DNA from: Papaver somniferum
Taxonomy: Eukaryota > Streptophyta > Magnoliopsida > Ranunculales > Papaveraceae
DNA length: 64,000 nucleotides
Direction of reading: 5' to 3'
Assembly: GCF_003573695.1 (NCBI RefSeq)
Contig: NC_039359.1
Location: 86,904,566 to 86,968,565, forward strand
Shown piece by piece: positions 33,369 to 45,533 of this stretch; position 1 is the stretch's first letter, and each line of letters starts with the position of its first letter. Under the pieces are notes generated by a model. The model was not told the origin of the DNA. It saw nothing but the letters and a program-made list of their open reading frames with translations, and ran no database searches. The translations under genes were made by a program, and so were the position numbers.

Positions 33369-35628
33369 AGGACGACTGGGGACTTCTCGCGTCCAGGATT
33401 GCGTCACACAATAAACTTGGATTTGTAACCTGAAAATTCAGTTTTGTGGAGAGACCCCTAAGAGAATAGAGTATATGGCCGTAACGGACGAGATCAAAAA
33501 GGGAATGACCAACACTATGGCGTTACATCCTCTACCACCAACACCAGCGGCACCTGAAGCATCCCCTCTGACGTGACGCCTCTTATTACCAGAGCCAGAG
33601 CCGCTGCTACTCCTAATATTTATTCGAGCATGACCGCCTGCAATCATCACCAGAGCTGCCACCACTTCTTCGTCAGGATGAGAGACTGGAGGAGCCAGAA
33701 GAAACCAACCTTCCCATTACCATTATCAATTTAATGGAGAGACAGGAAGTTCTTTCCAAACCTCATACGGACATGGCCACAACTCAGAAGGAGCCTCTTC
33801 AACGTTTTTCTCCAGAAGCCTGCTTCAATGTATTTCTCCAGAAGCCGCTCCGCTTCAATGTTCGCTCCCGAAGTCGCAACATTCTCCCCTATAGCCGCCA
33901 CTCCTCCTTTCCAAGGATTTTGCCGTAGCCGCTACTCCTTCCTGCCAAGGATCGTGTCCTAGCATCCACTCCTTCCTGCCAAGTATCGTGTCGTAGCCGC
34001 CACACTCCCCCTGTCAAGGATCATGATCGCAGCCAGCCAGGGTTTGTAGTCGTGGCCACCTTTTGATCCATACCGCCAAAAGCTCGTGGTCGTGGACAGT
34101 TTACTCGCTCGTTTGTTGATACCATCCAGAGCTTCACCATGGCAACAATTACTACAAAATCACCAGTACGGATCCAAGATGACGATATATTTATCATGGT
34201 CAACCCACTGACCATACAAGATAGAAACATGTAAACCACACTTGGGGACTGAGGCTCTACACGGAATCCCTTCACTGTCAAAGCTCAAAAGACACGGTCA
34301 ACCAAAAGGTCATAACCACGACAAAGTCATCCACTCTTCAAGGGTGTAGCGTAATAATATCATCACCTCTCTGTATAGAAGGCGCCCGCAACACTTTACG
34401 AGGTCGCGGCGGATCCCAAGCCCGCTCGGAGAAAACAACTTCAGAAACTTAAGAGAAGTGCGACTGGGGACTGCTCATTGCAGTCCATCTTAACAACTAT
34501 CAGAGACTCCAAAAGAAAGCCACAGGGATACGCTCACATATCCGGCCACGCCATCGGATCTAACAAAAGTAAAACTAGGGACTGCTCACCGCATCCCATT
34601 CCATGCAATAGTCCAAGATTCAGAAGATGGTTCAAAGGATGTCGCTTGGAACGAAGTCCTTAAAGACTTGATAGCAGCATATCGGCAACGGAACGTCTCT
34701 CAACTCATCTATTTCACCCAGTGGCTCTGAAAGATTTCGACCATACAAGCATCCACATCCTATAATCATCACAATCAGAAACTCTAGGTACCAAATAACC
34801 TAAAGTCAATGATGAACCAACAACGCAACCACAATCTCCAAGATTATCCCTGACATTACTTCATCCATCCATCCTCAGAGCGCAATGGAGTTTGGTAAAT
34901 TTTGAAACCCACTGGAGAGGTTAGATACTCATTCTTATGGAGTCAGAACCTTATTACACATTCTAGAGAAGATCGATGGTACTGTTGGGTGGAGACATGC
35001 GAGAGCACCTACCTTGAGTTCTCCTTGCTTGCCTTGTTGATTATAACTATTGGATATTTCTTTGTTACTATTAATGCTCGCTCTACCACTGTTAACAAAT
35101 GATGAAGAGGAGCTAGATGCTACAGATGAAAGCACGGAGCCAGACGAACAACAAAAACAGAAGAGGGTCGATACCCCTTTTCATACGAATGCGGTTTCTA
35201 AAGTTTGAACAGAATAAAAATTCCTTATTACTCCATGAACAGGAATATATGACTAGGCACACCACACTCATGCTCCATAACCGCCGAAGTAGTGTGCCAA
35301 TATCTCCGCTCTGTGACCGAACCAGCAGCGCGCCAGCACAAGGAACACCAGTCGCTTAACCTACAATGCTCCATGGCACCAACACTCCATGGTCAAGCCA
35401 AATATCCATGGCTCCAGCACTCCGTGGTCGAGCCAACTCTCCATAGTTCCAGCACTCTATGGTTAAGTTAGCACCAATGCTCCAACATTCTATGATCCAG
35501 CCAGCAAGCCTTCCAAGTGCCATTTCCACCATTCCACGGATTGAAGCCATTAGCACCATCATCACTGTTTGGTAGACAAAGTTCCAGCACCATCATCACC
35601 GTTTGATAGCCAAAGTTCCAGCGCCATA
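33369..35628. other. Pol-less interior of element 3
   Basis: Where pol should be there are only short ORFs. Degenerate repeats of CGTAGCCGCCACTCC type occur near 33890-34010, and CCATGGCTCCAGCACTCC-like strings at 35365-35470. No polymerase or integrase motif was found on either strand. Confidence 0.6.
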
Positions 35629-35905
35629 TTTCCACCATTCCATGGACTGAAGCCAGTTTCCACCATTCCATGGACTGAAGCCAGTTTCCACCATTCCACG
35701 GACTGAAACCAGTTTCCACCATTCCACGGACTGAAGCCAGTTTCCACCATTCCACGGTCTGAAGCCAGTTTCCACCATTCCACGGTCTGAAGCCAGTTTC
35801 CACCATTCCATGGAATGAAGCCAGTTTCCACCATTCCATGGAATGAAGCCAGTTTCCACCATTCCTTGGGCTGAAGCCAGTTTCCACCATTCCCTGGACT
35901 GAAGT
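35629..35905. repeat. 28-base minisatellite, about ten copies
   Basis: The unit CTGAAGCCAGTTTCCACCAT plus TCCATGGA recurs at a 28-base period from about 35629 to 35905, with changes mainly at the CATGG/CACGG position. Because 28 is not a multiple of three and no unit frame has a stop on the minus strand, all three minus frames stay open, each with a 28-residue super-repeat (for example WKLASVRGMVETGFSPWNGG). Confidence 0.92.
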
Positions 35906-36222
35906 CAAGCGCCATCTCCATACGTTCCGTGACCTAGCCAGCTAGCAGCCATCCACCAATCCGCGGACCAAGTTGCAGCGCCATCTCTGCCGATCGGTAT
36001 CCAGAATTCCAGCGCCAATGCCAGCACCCTATGGCAAAGCCGGAAGTACGCCAAGCCTCCAATGCAAGGATGACGGATTTCTCATGCCTCCTGCCAAAGG
36101 TTAGCCAAATTATTCCTGGCAATCTCTTCAGGACTTGCCCTTTTGATTTTTGTCCTTGTCTGTCACCATCTTATGCTTATCCCGCAAAAATGCCACTGTT
36201 ACGAGCTAAGCAAGGGACTTAA

Positions 36223-38870
36223 TATTGATGGTGGTTTTTAGTTCAGGGATAAATTTGTAAAATTCTATCTACCTGACCCGTCATCAGATGTAGTAGACAT
36301 TGATATGTCTATATTCCGCATGGAATTTGGAGAATATATCAAAATCTGATGAGTGCTTATGTCTCTCTTCATATTATATTGAAACTCAAGTTCCTAGATA
36401 AATTGTCCACTAATATAGAGCCTAATGAGTGTATAAGCTCCTAGCTGCATTACTCACAGATGTCGGAGACTGCTGAGTACTTTTCTTGTTCTTATGTTCC
36501 CCGGCAGAGCCCTTAATATTGGTATGGCATGACGGATTTGTGTTCACTCGAAGCAGAATAGCACGGACCTCCAAGTACCAACGTTAAGAGCCTTGCACAA
36601 AATACTCAGTCATAAAGCAAAGAATAAACAGAGCCGCGGAGTAGGAGCAACAACGAGGGAAGCATGGCCATTCCATAGGCTAGCCGGCGCCACTTGGACA
36701 CGCCCCATGCTACCCAACCGGCCCATATTCCTTTGTCGACCAATCAGGTCGCTTTGAACCTGCCACACTCCCAATGAGTTGTGGATGGGCCCATACTTGT
36801 CGGACCTATTCCCCTCAACCAATCAGGTCGCATTAAACCTGCCGCACGCACCAAAATGGTAGCCACTCCCATGCTTGGCCGGCTCCCTACTTTCATTGAC
36901 CAATCAGATTGCTCTAAACTTCCACAGCCATAAAAGAGGTAGAAATTGTGTCAAGAGGTCGGCATACTAAGTTGGCTTCCCAAAACCATGCCAACATGAA
37001 AACGGCACGCCAAACTCGCGTGCCAGGCGCACATGCCAAACGGCATGCAAACATGCCAAAATCATTCCAGTCGCACACGCCAAATAGGCATGCCAAGTGC
37101 GTATGCCAAACTTGCCACTTACCGCGATAGCTGCCAAAACTTTCCAACCCACTCTCCGTGATTTACCAGCTTCACAACGGACTTCAATTTGGCTAGCCTG
37201 AACCCTAGGCACGACCATGCTCTAATGGCGGTGGATGAAACCCTAATTTCTAATCGTGGCTCAAAACTATGTCACATCGGACCCGCAACATGCTGCAAGA
37301 CTTAGGAAACCCTAAAAAAGGCGCCACACCATGGCCACTCGTGGAAATATTTGTTCCTGTGGCCGTTTCTACATGGTGTCCTGGCTATGGCTCCACCGGC
37401 ATGACTCTGGCATCGTTTGTATAAAATTCCATGCCGCGGCCACCTACCGCATGCTACATGCCATATATGCTAATTAGGGTTTCGACATGCCAAACCCTAA
37501 TTGAGTCAAAGTTGTCGCGCCAACCGAGCCAAACAATGTTCCACAGAACATGGGGATCAATGTAGCCATTAAAACTGATGTTGCCACACCACATTTGAGT
37601 CTAACACCAACGTGCCAAAATTTCAATGTCCATGGCTACGCCAGGCGCCACTTACTCCATCGTGCCGCTGGCATGCACAAACTATGCCAGCCACTCCACC
37701 ACGCCACTGGCATGCACGAACTGTGCCATCCATGCCGCAATACCACTGGTGTGCGCTAAAGGCGCCACTGTACCATTAATTAGGCGTCAACATAAGGTAT
37801 CCATAATCAACGGCTACCCTTCCTTATGAGATGCAATCTCAGCCATCCAAGTCCGCCACCGAGCTGGCAGGCTTATGGAAAGTTTTAGGCGACCAGTCGC
37901 CTAAATCTAATGGCCATAGATACGCCAGGCGCCACTTGCACCACCGTGCCACTCGCATGCACGAGTCATGCCACATTGCCACTGGCGTACACCAAAACGC
38001 CACTGCACCATTATCAGGCGCCAACACAAGGTAGTCATAATCAACGACTACCCTTCCTCATGATATGCCATATCAGCCATCGAAGTTTGCTACCGAACTG
38101 AAAGACTTGTGGTAAGTTTTAGGCGACCAGCCAAGATGAGCTTAATAGCATCACATGTTATTTTTCTGCGACAAGGCTCTTGATTTTAACTTGACACACG
38201 TAGCAAAGTGCTACATGTTTTCCACGAAAACACCTGAGACTTCAAATATGTCACAAACTGGGGGATGCTCATCAGGGTATTGGTCTGGCAGTTTACAGCG
38301 TGCGGCGTGCAATACGCCCGTTAAAAGACAGTTTCATAAAGCTGGGCGGTTAGTAATGGCAAGAAGTAATGGTGTAAACGGATCCACCTCCTTCATTATG
38401 GAAGCATAATTCCTGACGTTACACGTACTCTTCCACTAGTCAATCGTTTCCACTTCCTACGAGACCAGGGTACGTTTTATTACGACTTATATAAATAGGT
38501 TTCACCTATTTCCACCAAACAACAAGTTTTGGTCAGAGAACAAAACAGTATCCGGAATCACCTGCTAGCTTCCCATTCTGCTAGCCAGTTCTACTTTCTG
38601 ATACAAGTCGTAAACAACCACACCTCCAGAATCAACTATTCTGGTCTCAACACTTTCTTCGCTTCCCTCCCTAAGAACAACCCTTCTCCTTCACTTTGTG
38701 ACCGAAGCAAGCCTGGAACGGCCATTTCTTGGTTTAGGCCAGGATTGTACAGATTGATCTCTCGAATAAAAAGTACTCATGTGCAGTGCATTGTTTAGGT
38801 TCTAGACTCGTTTCTCATCTACACACACGAATTTACCAAAATCGGCAGAAACAGTTTTCACCCAAAAATA
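36223..38870 (+). repeat. 3' LTR of element 3
   Basis: Partner of 29540-32169 with many substitutions and small indels. It is preceded by AGCAAGGGACTTAA, a weak purine tract. It ends CACCCAAAAATA against CCACAAACA in the 5' copy. Confidence 0.87.
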
Positions 38871-39412
38871 CATATCAAAACAAATTAATTTGTAGTTTCA
38901 GTTTTGATATTGGTTATCAAAAATGGTGTATGGAATCCTCGTGCTTAACTTTATAGGTTTGCAAGTCTATTTCGAGATTTGTAAAATTCTTTTCGTGTTG
39001 TCCTTTATTTTTTCGTTTCTTTGTCATTTTGTGACGAAAATTGGGAGAAATATATGGAGTAAAAAAATGATACTGGTATTGATTTTATATTGATTGGTAT
39101 CACTAGGGAAAAGAACATTGGTTCTTATACGTTTATCTAATGAAAGAGTGAAAGCATAGACTAAGGGGGAGTAGCATATCATATTGATTGGTATAACAAA
39201 GACGTGCGGATTGATGAAATCTATCTATCTCACCTTTAGGGGGAGTATTAGCTTTGTTATTATAATGTCAACAACGGCATTTAAGGATTGAATGAATGCA
39301 GGTTATTGTGTTATTGAATTCGGGAATCAAGCGTATGTGTAATGAATTCTTGTAATTTGTTTATCCATATGATTGTAAGAGTTTTGCCACTAAAATTGAC
39401 AAAAGGGGATAT
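38871..39412 (+). other. Interior of element 2, right of element 3
   Basis: It continues the interior split at 29539 and matches 23416-23958. It contains GGGGGAG tracts near 39166 and 39239 and ends in a damaged purine tract GACAAAAGGGGATAT before the LTR. Confidence 0.8.
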
Positions 39413-42236
39413 TGTTAGAGCATAGATTGGTTGAACCCACAAAGCGTTGGTATGTCAAGTTTGGTTGTCATATTTTAGTGAATCAAAACTCATTTTAAGA
39501 GTCGCTTGATTATGTACTAGAGTCAACTTCGTATAGGTTAGCATGAAAGTATTAGGATATGATACATTACCAGTACTTCAAAGACTTGAATAAGTAAGAA
39601 GTAAGAAGCTACAACGACAACATCATCCTTCCACTAGAGGTTTGTGATATTTGACTTGAACTGTTTCATTCCCTGACGTATCTTTCAAGTCGTGCATATT
39701 GAAAACAAAAATGCGAAGCATGTTTGAACTCTAGATAGACATAGTATTAAGGAATACAATATGAAGTTTATTTCTTAACCATTAAACTTTGTAGATAAGA
39801 CATCGACATAATCGTTTAAATGCTATTGTGATTATGTATGGGTATGAGGTGAGGATTGCATCCTAGGAAAGAATGTTGTACATGTGTTTTAAGGAAATAA
39901 GTTCATAAACTTGTTTATGAATCGAAAAAGAAATCGCCAGGCGTTATTGGGATTGTTATTCATTACATATCTTGTGAACATCCAATATGTGTGATTTAGT
40001 GTGACCGCTCACGACTTGTTTGTGTTCTTGGTAAAACTATTCACAAAGGCCTGACTTATGTATTGGTAAGACTTTTATTAGTGAACCGATCTTAAGTAAT
40101 CACCTGTGAGGTATGATCGAGTTTGTGTTTGGTTGAACCGAATATGGGTAAAGGGGAACCGATCCTATGAAGAAGTGCAACACATCACAAAGGGGAATCG
40201 ATCCTTGTATGAGGTGCAGCAAGGTTTATAACAGAAAGGGAACCGATCCTATGAACATGTGCAACACGTTTTTAGCCTAAGGGGAACCGATCCTATGACC
40301 ATGTGCAACACATATAAGTTAGATACCATATATATGTGGGGAACCGATCCTAGTACCTAGTCAACCGAATTTTGGAAAGCTAGTGTGACTATGCACAGTA
40401 CTCACGTGGAGGTAGAACCGAAACTTGTTTTGGTAGAACCGTGAAACTCATGATTTGTGATTGAGTGTTTCTTAATCAATCGCATAGTTCTTGAAAGTCA
40501 GATGAACCAATTCTAAACTTGTTTGGAAGTGTGGAAAATCGGTTTCAAGGGTGTAAGTATGAAAGAGGACTTACAAAGTAAGGATGTCGACATACTTTGA
40601 ACATGTACAGTAATGTTTATATTTTATTTTTCAAAGTTATTCCTTAATAGCTACAGGAAGAAAATCTCAGGATCGAAATATAAATAAGTTAAAAATCTTT
40701 TAATTAAGGTTGTTAATTTTATTTTAGGAAAATGAGAATTAGTAATGTGCATTTACTAGTTGAGCTTTTCCAGAGAGATTTTCGATCATTATTTTGGACA
40801 GGGCATTTCCAGGAATTATGGAAACCGAATTTGGAGTGTACTGAATATCTTTGAGAATATTTTCGGTTTTGAAAATTCCTTGGTATCCAAACTTCCTTGT
40901 CTATAAATACTTGAAGTTTGCATTTCTAGCAAACTAATCCTTCATGACAGCAAACTTCCTCGGTTGTGTTGTTACTGGTGTAGCCGCCTATTCGGAGAGG
41001 AGAGTAACCTAATTAGGAGAAATCTCTTACGACCGCTCATTTTAAAGTCTTCTTTGGGATTGAGAAGCTCTACGAGCACCGTTGGTGGGAAACTAGATAA
41101 TTGCGTTTTATCTTGTGTTTTCGATTGATTTGATTGACTAACGGTGGTTGAACTTTAATTGCGCCTAGTTTGTTTATTCTTGAGAATCTTCTCTTATGAT
41201 ATATGATTCACTCAAACTAGATCGAAGTTTCGACTGGGATCTTTAGACTGTTATTAGTGCTAAATACGATCTTGTAATAATCCATTGTTAACAGACTCCA
41301 TTATGTGCGTGATCGATCACAAGAGATTCAAGTTGTTATGTGCAGGTGTTTATTGAAGATCTAAGAATATTTGAAGACAAAGAAGATATTGAAGATTTAT
41401 TTGGAGTTCATAATCTTTGGTGTGCACAATACTTGTTTCGGTATAAGAGGATCCAACTATAATCGGTTTATCCTTGTGGTAGATTGGATTGATTAGTTTT
41501 GTAGATCGGCATCAATACAATTCTTTGTGATTAAAACTATTGATTGCAAAATCTTAACGATTACCTTTGGTAATTGAACATACGACAGATCTAAGAACCT
41601 GACGAAGGAGTTTATGTTAAGATAAACAGAAGAGCCTTTGTCCGACTCATATCACTTGGTTGAATAGAGTCGATACCAAACAGATTTGTTGTTCCTTTAC
41701 TGTTTGGAATACAAACCAGAGGAATTTTTCCAAGTACGTGACTTATTCATAAGTTTGAGGCGTGGGAATACAGACGGAACTAGGTGAACTATAGGTTTAG
41801 TTGCTTGGTCTCAACTATATGAAGTTAGGTTTAATTTTGTGTAGCGTTTTAATCCTGAGAGTACTCAATTCTGGACAAGGTACCGGGGTTTTTCTGCATG
41901 TGCAGTTTCATCGTTAACAAAATCTTGTTGTGTCATTTACTTTATATTCCCGCATTATAATTGTTTTATTATAATTAAAGTAAATTACACAAATGTTAAT
42001 TCCTATTTACTTGATAAGCAATCCTATTGTGTTTGGTTAAGTCCGAACCTTTGTATCAAGTAAACATACTTCGTTGTTCTATTGTCTCGATCTCGTATCC
42101 ATAGACGATCACACGATGTGTGAACCGATTAGTTGTATTGTTTAGACTCAGTCCATAGACAACCACTTTCGGAGAAAGGACTTATAGGTAGGAAACGTTT
42201 TAGCTTGAGGTATATTTGGGTACCCTCACCTTTTCA
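39413..42236 (+). repeat. 3' LTR of element 2
   Basis: Partner of 23959-26764. The TATA-like box is altered to TATGAAAG (about 40558-40565) compared with TATAAAAG in the first LTR. It ends CACCTTTTCA and abuts a TRIM fragment. Confidence 0.9.
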
Positions 42237-42547
42237 ACCACTGCCGAATATCGGGGTATTACAATACCACCACCTTAAATTGGAGCCGTCCTCGGCTCCG
42301 GAATACGTACAAGCTCAGATCTCCGACGTTTCCTTCCCCTCATGAGAAGCACCTGGACCAACCCGTCCAGCGTACCTTCCCACCCTCGGCAGGTGAACCA
42401 TCGTCGGCTCTGATACCATTTGTAATGACACACCATCCGAGAAGTTTCTGCTGGATTACCGCAGCAATGCCCGTTGAAAACCCCACACTGTCGGATAACC
42501 GCAGTGACTAAGTGGGTACAATATTGGTGGAGGGACGGGTCATTACA
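42237..42547 (-). mobile_element. TRIM (terminal-repeat retrotransposon in miniature), truncated
   Basis: On the minus strand, a 127-base LTR (42547-42421) runs TGTAATGACCCGTCCC...GTCATTACA. It is followed by AA and TGGTATCAGAGCC (42418-42406, initiator-Met primer site), an interior of about 155 bases, a purine-rich TTAAGGTGGTGGTAT, and the start of a second LTR (TGTAATACCCCGATATTCGG, 42263-42244). That LTR is cut where element 2 ends. Very short LTRs and a tiny non-coding interior define TRIMs. No 5S-rRNA-like part was seen, so it is not an obvious Cassandra. Confidence 0.72.
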
Positions 42548-44830
42548 GCTACTCAGTTGCCGTGTTGATCAAGTGAACGAGTTAAATGATACGGCTACTC
42601 AGTTTCTATTTGGTAACTATTCATACTCGTGTAGGGAAGGGAAAACCGGGCACCATAATGAGGTTGCCTTCCTTGTGCTATCCCTTCCCTTTATTTGAGG
42701 TACAGGGAAGGAACGCACTCTCCCATAGTGCTTGGTCTAACAAATTAAGCTTGTGGGTTTCACCAAGTTCACTCAAATAGATTTTACAAATTCCTTATTT
42801 TTTCCCAGCTTTTTTTTCTCGTCAATGTAAATCAACTAACAATTTTCTATTTTATAATATTTTTACATAATAAAATTAAAAAGATTTAACATAGCTAAGG
42901 TCTACTAATTCAATTGGGTTGATTCTATAGTCAATTAGCTAAGTCTTACGAATATCTAAAATTTTATTAAAAAATCCAAAGATTAATTCAGATCATAAGT
43001 GATCCAATTCATTATGATATGAAAACTAACTTTAAACTCATTTATCAACCAAATTCGACAGGCGCTGAAGGATGTTGGGAGTGATGATAAATGTTGCCAC
43101 AAAATAGATTTGAATAAAGCAAATGTTATGTTCTTTTCTTAATCATAAAAAATAAAAATAAAACAAAAGAGATTCGATTCTTAATTTGTTCATTATCAAA
43201 ACACTAGAACTTTTGGCATTGGAAATTTTGCCGCCACCACCGCCTACATCAAAATCGATCATCAATTCTTACTCTATAGTATTCCGTCGATGACCATCAA
43301 TTCAATTGCATAGCCGTAGATCCATATTTTTTTTCCAAAAGATCTTATAAATTAAGAAACTTTAAATAACCCAAAATCTGATTATATTAGTTAACAAACT
43401 ATGCCACGTGTCAACCAGTGATTCATGGGAACAGAGATATAAGGGATTTCTCGGTGCAAAGGACCTGAAGTCACCGCTGTGGTGGAAAATCAACGGTTAT
43501 ACAACTTGTACCATTAATGTAGAGCAGCTTAATTTTTTTGGATTGAACGCTCAAACCCAAACCCCACTGTAAAAACTTTGTAGGTTGAGGTTTCATGACT
43601 ATTATAAATATAGGCATGAAATTTGGGGGAAAGGAATGATATTTTTCATGAGCATCTATTTTAGTGTGTGATATGTCCATACAGATTGGATTGAATTATT
43701 ATTTTTGAGTTAATGTGACAGTAATACCAATTTGATAGTAATTGTTTGATATCCCATTTTATTTATGTTAGGGATAGACGGATAGTCATCATGTGTGATG
43801 AAACCCTTAATGAGCATGTTTTTGTTATTAGCAAAAGTAAGGAGCATATTTTTCCGATATTCACCTAAGCTAATAGTATGACTAGTGAGGCTTAATGGAT
43901 GGTTAGAAACTACCTGCCTATAATATTCAATGAATTAAAATCTTGTTTCTAAGTTGGAAAAAAAAAACTTTTAGTTAGGCACTTATCTTTGCTAATGGTA
44001 CCGTTGATGATATTAATAATCAGTGCACCACAGATTGTGGGGTGGTTACCATATAACAAGATCGGAAAAAATCATCAAAATATGGGGGTGCCCAAAATGG
44101 TGTTACGATATGTAATGTGTGTTCAAATAAATACGAGGTCAAAGCTATATATATATATACATAAAGCAATTGCTCTCAGATGCGGCATCTAAAACAAATA
44201 GTATTTGAGAATTGTACCGAGTCAACGAAGAATAAGATTTTAGAAAGAAAGAGATTATAATTGCATTACTAGCTAGTAATTTGCAGCGGTTGGAGTTCCC
44301 ATGGTCTGGATTCAAAAGGGGCCACTAAGTCGTGAAATGCTCTCCAAATAAAACTGAAAGAGATTTTCTCTTTTACATTTCTATGATAAGAGTCAGTGAT
44401 TCTTATCAAGTGAGAGGTTGAAATTTCTCTTAATGATTTATATAGTTCAGTCTAGCTAAGAAAAATATGACAAGATACTTTCAAATAAGAAATCCACCTA
44501 TATGAGTGACAAATGTGGTCACTTCTATGATAATTATAAGACTAAGCTAATCTAGAGCACTCGAGAATACTAAGAACATATAGTGACGAAATGAAGACAA
44601 GCTAGAATTTTCTTAAAATGAAAAATTTTATATATAAAAAATAGTGTGAGAATTATTTTATCGATTTACTTTAACAACTAAACAGTTTGAGTTCACTGAT
44701 TAGCTAGTAAATCCAGTAAATTATCAATAGGTTTGGTTTAAGGCCAAAAGATATTATTTATCAATGCATTATATTTTCTGTTGTGTTTTTCAAAGTTTGT
44801 AATTTTTGTCTAGTCGCTTTTTCACTCATA
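42548..44830. other. Intergenic, no gene recognised
   Basis: AT-rich. A G-box/ABRE-like CCACGTGTCA at 43404-43413 and a TATA-like TATAAATATA at 43603-43612 on the plus strand resemble a promoter, but no convincing coding frame follows. An AT dinucleotide run lies near 44145. Confidence 0.4.
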
Positions 44831-45533
44831 TGGAGGATTGTTGAAATTTGGAATCAATCTATGTACGAGTGAAATATGATTTTCGAATTTTAAATTTCAA
44901 GAGATGTGGGTGGGGTATGCCTTTTTATCCATAAAACACTTAGTCATAAATAGATGTTATGGAGAGTCACCATTAAACATGGTGAGTCAAGACACTTTGT
45001 ACCGTCACCATTGAACTATGAATACTCATCTATTATTTTAGTTTGTATGATTTGTTTAACAAGTTTAAGAAGTTAAAAATAAGTTTTGAAATAAAAAGTC
45101 ACGGCCATATTTAAAAGCGCAATAATTATTAATATTCTTGGATTGAGTGGAGTTGCAGTGTCGCTTTCTACAAGACGTGATGTGATTGTTGTATTTTGGG
45201 AGGCAACGTCCTTACCCTAACCACCATACGTAGGGATTAATCGTCTTTTAAAGAAAGAGGATTATTTCGTCTTGATCAATAATAAGTATTCTAACTTTCT
45301 TTTTTGTTACTGTTTTGTTTGTCACATGAATAAGAATTTCGAGAAACCGAAACGCATATTCTTCCAACACAAAGAAACAAAAAAGAATGGAAAGGAAAGG
45401 AAAGGAAAGAAATGAAACGAACGACAAAAAAAAAAGAAAAAAAAAACATAAGAAAATAGAAAAGATAGGGCGTATATAAAATTCCGAGTTCGGATAACAT
45501 TTAGAACTTGACGAAATTCACAACGGTTGATCT
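44831..45533 (+). other. Possible Copia 3' LTR start, otherwise unassigned
   Basis: CATATGGAGGATTGTTGAAATTTGG at 44826-44850 (longest quotable core TGGAGGATTGTTGAAATTTG) resembles a Copia purine tract followed by a TGTTGAAATTTGG LTR start. No second LTR or other part was found. The rest, up to the end of the small gene, is AT-rich with an A/G-rich run at 45370-45450 and may include the 3' UTR of that gene. Confidence 0.3.

Larger units (their letters stand above)
29540..38870 (+). mobile_element. Element 3: non-autonomous Tat-like Ty3/Gypsy retrotransposon nested in element 2
   Basis: Direct repeats 29540-32169 and 36223-38870 form LTRs. The perfect 5-base duplication CATAT (29535-29539, 38871-38875) flanks it, and the uninterrupted target is seen at about 23415-23425. 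A primer site TTGGCGACCACAGTGGG follows the 5' LTR, the style used by Tat/Ogre-type Gypsy elements. The 4-kb interior has a gag remnant but no protease, reverse transcriptase, RNase H or integrase. The 5' LTR starts TGTTGG, while the 3' LTR starts TATTGA, so the 3' copy has lost the canonical TG. Confidence 0.88.
22896..42236 (+). mobile_element. Element 2 complex: non-autonomous long-LTR retrotransposon, INT-LTR-INT-LTR
   Basis: Two 2.8-kb LTRs (23959-26764, 39413-42236) flank an interior with an initiator-Met primer site, a broken gag-position ORF and polypurine tracts but no pol. The interior is split by element 3 (29540-38870). A second copy of the interior's last kilobase lies left of the first LTR (22896-23958), ending in its own purine tract. 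The first LTR therefore serves as the 3' LTR of a truncated copy and the 5' LTR of the next one. LTR starts (TGTTAGA-CATA-TCGGTTGAAC) and the purine tract resemble element 1, pointing to a related family. Unequal recombination between copies, or tandem insertion followed by deletion, could give this layout. Confidence 0.82.

Noticed and set aside
35629..35905. Regular short repeats that might be a CRISPR array
   Set aside because: The units are directly adjacent with no unique spacers, and the DNA is plant nuclear.
35468..35921. Three overlapping minus-strand ORFs of 88-146 codons with WKLASVHGMVETGF-type repeats
   Set aside because: They are translations of one 28-base minisatellite in shifting frames inside a retrotransposon; no unrelated sequence supports coding.
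42237..42547. Cassandra TRIM with 5S rRNA-derived LTR
   Set aside because: No 5S internal promoter-like sequence was seen in the 127-base LTR.
43404..43612. Promoter of a plus-strand gene (G-box plus TATA)
   Set aside because: No credible coding frame or splice pattern follows in the next kilobases; the motifs alone are weak.
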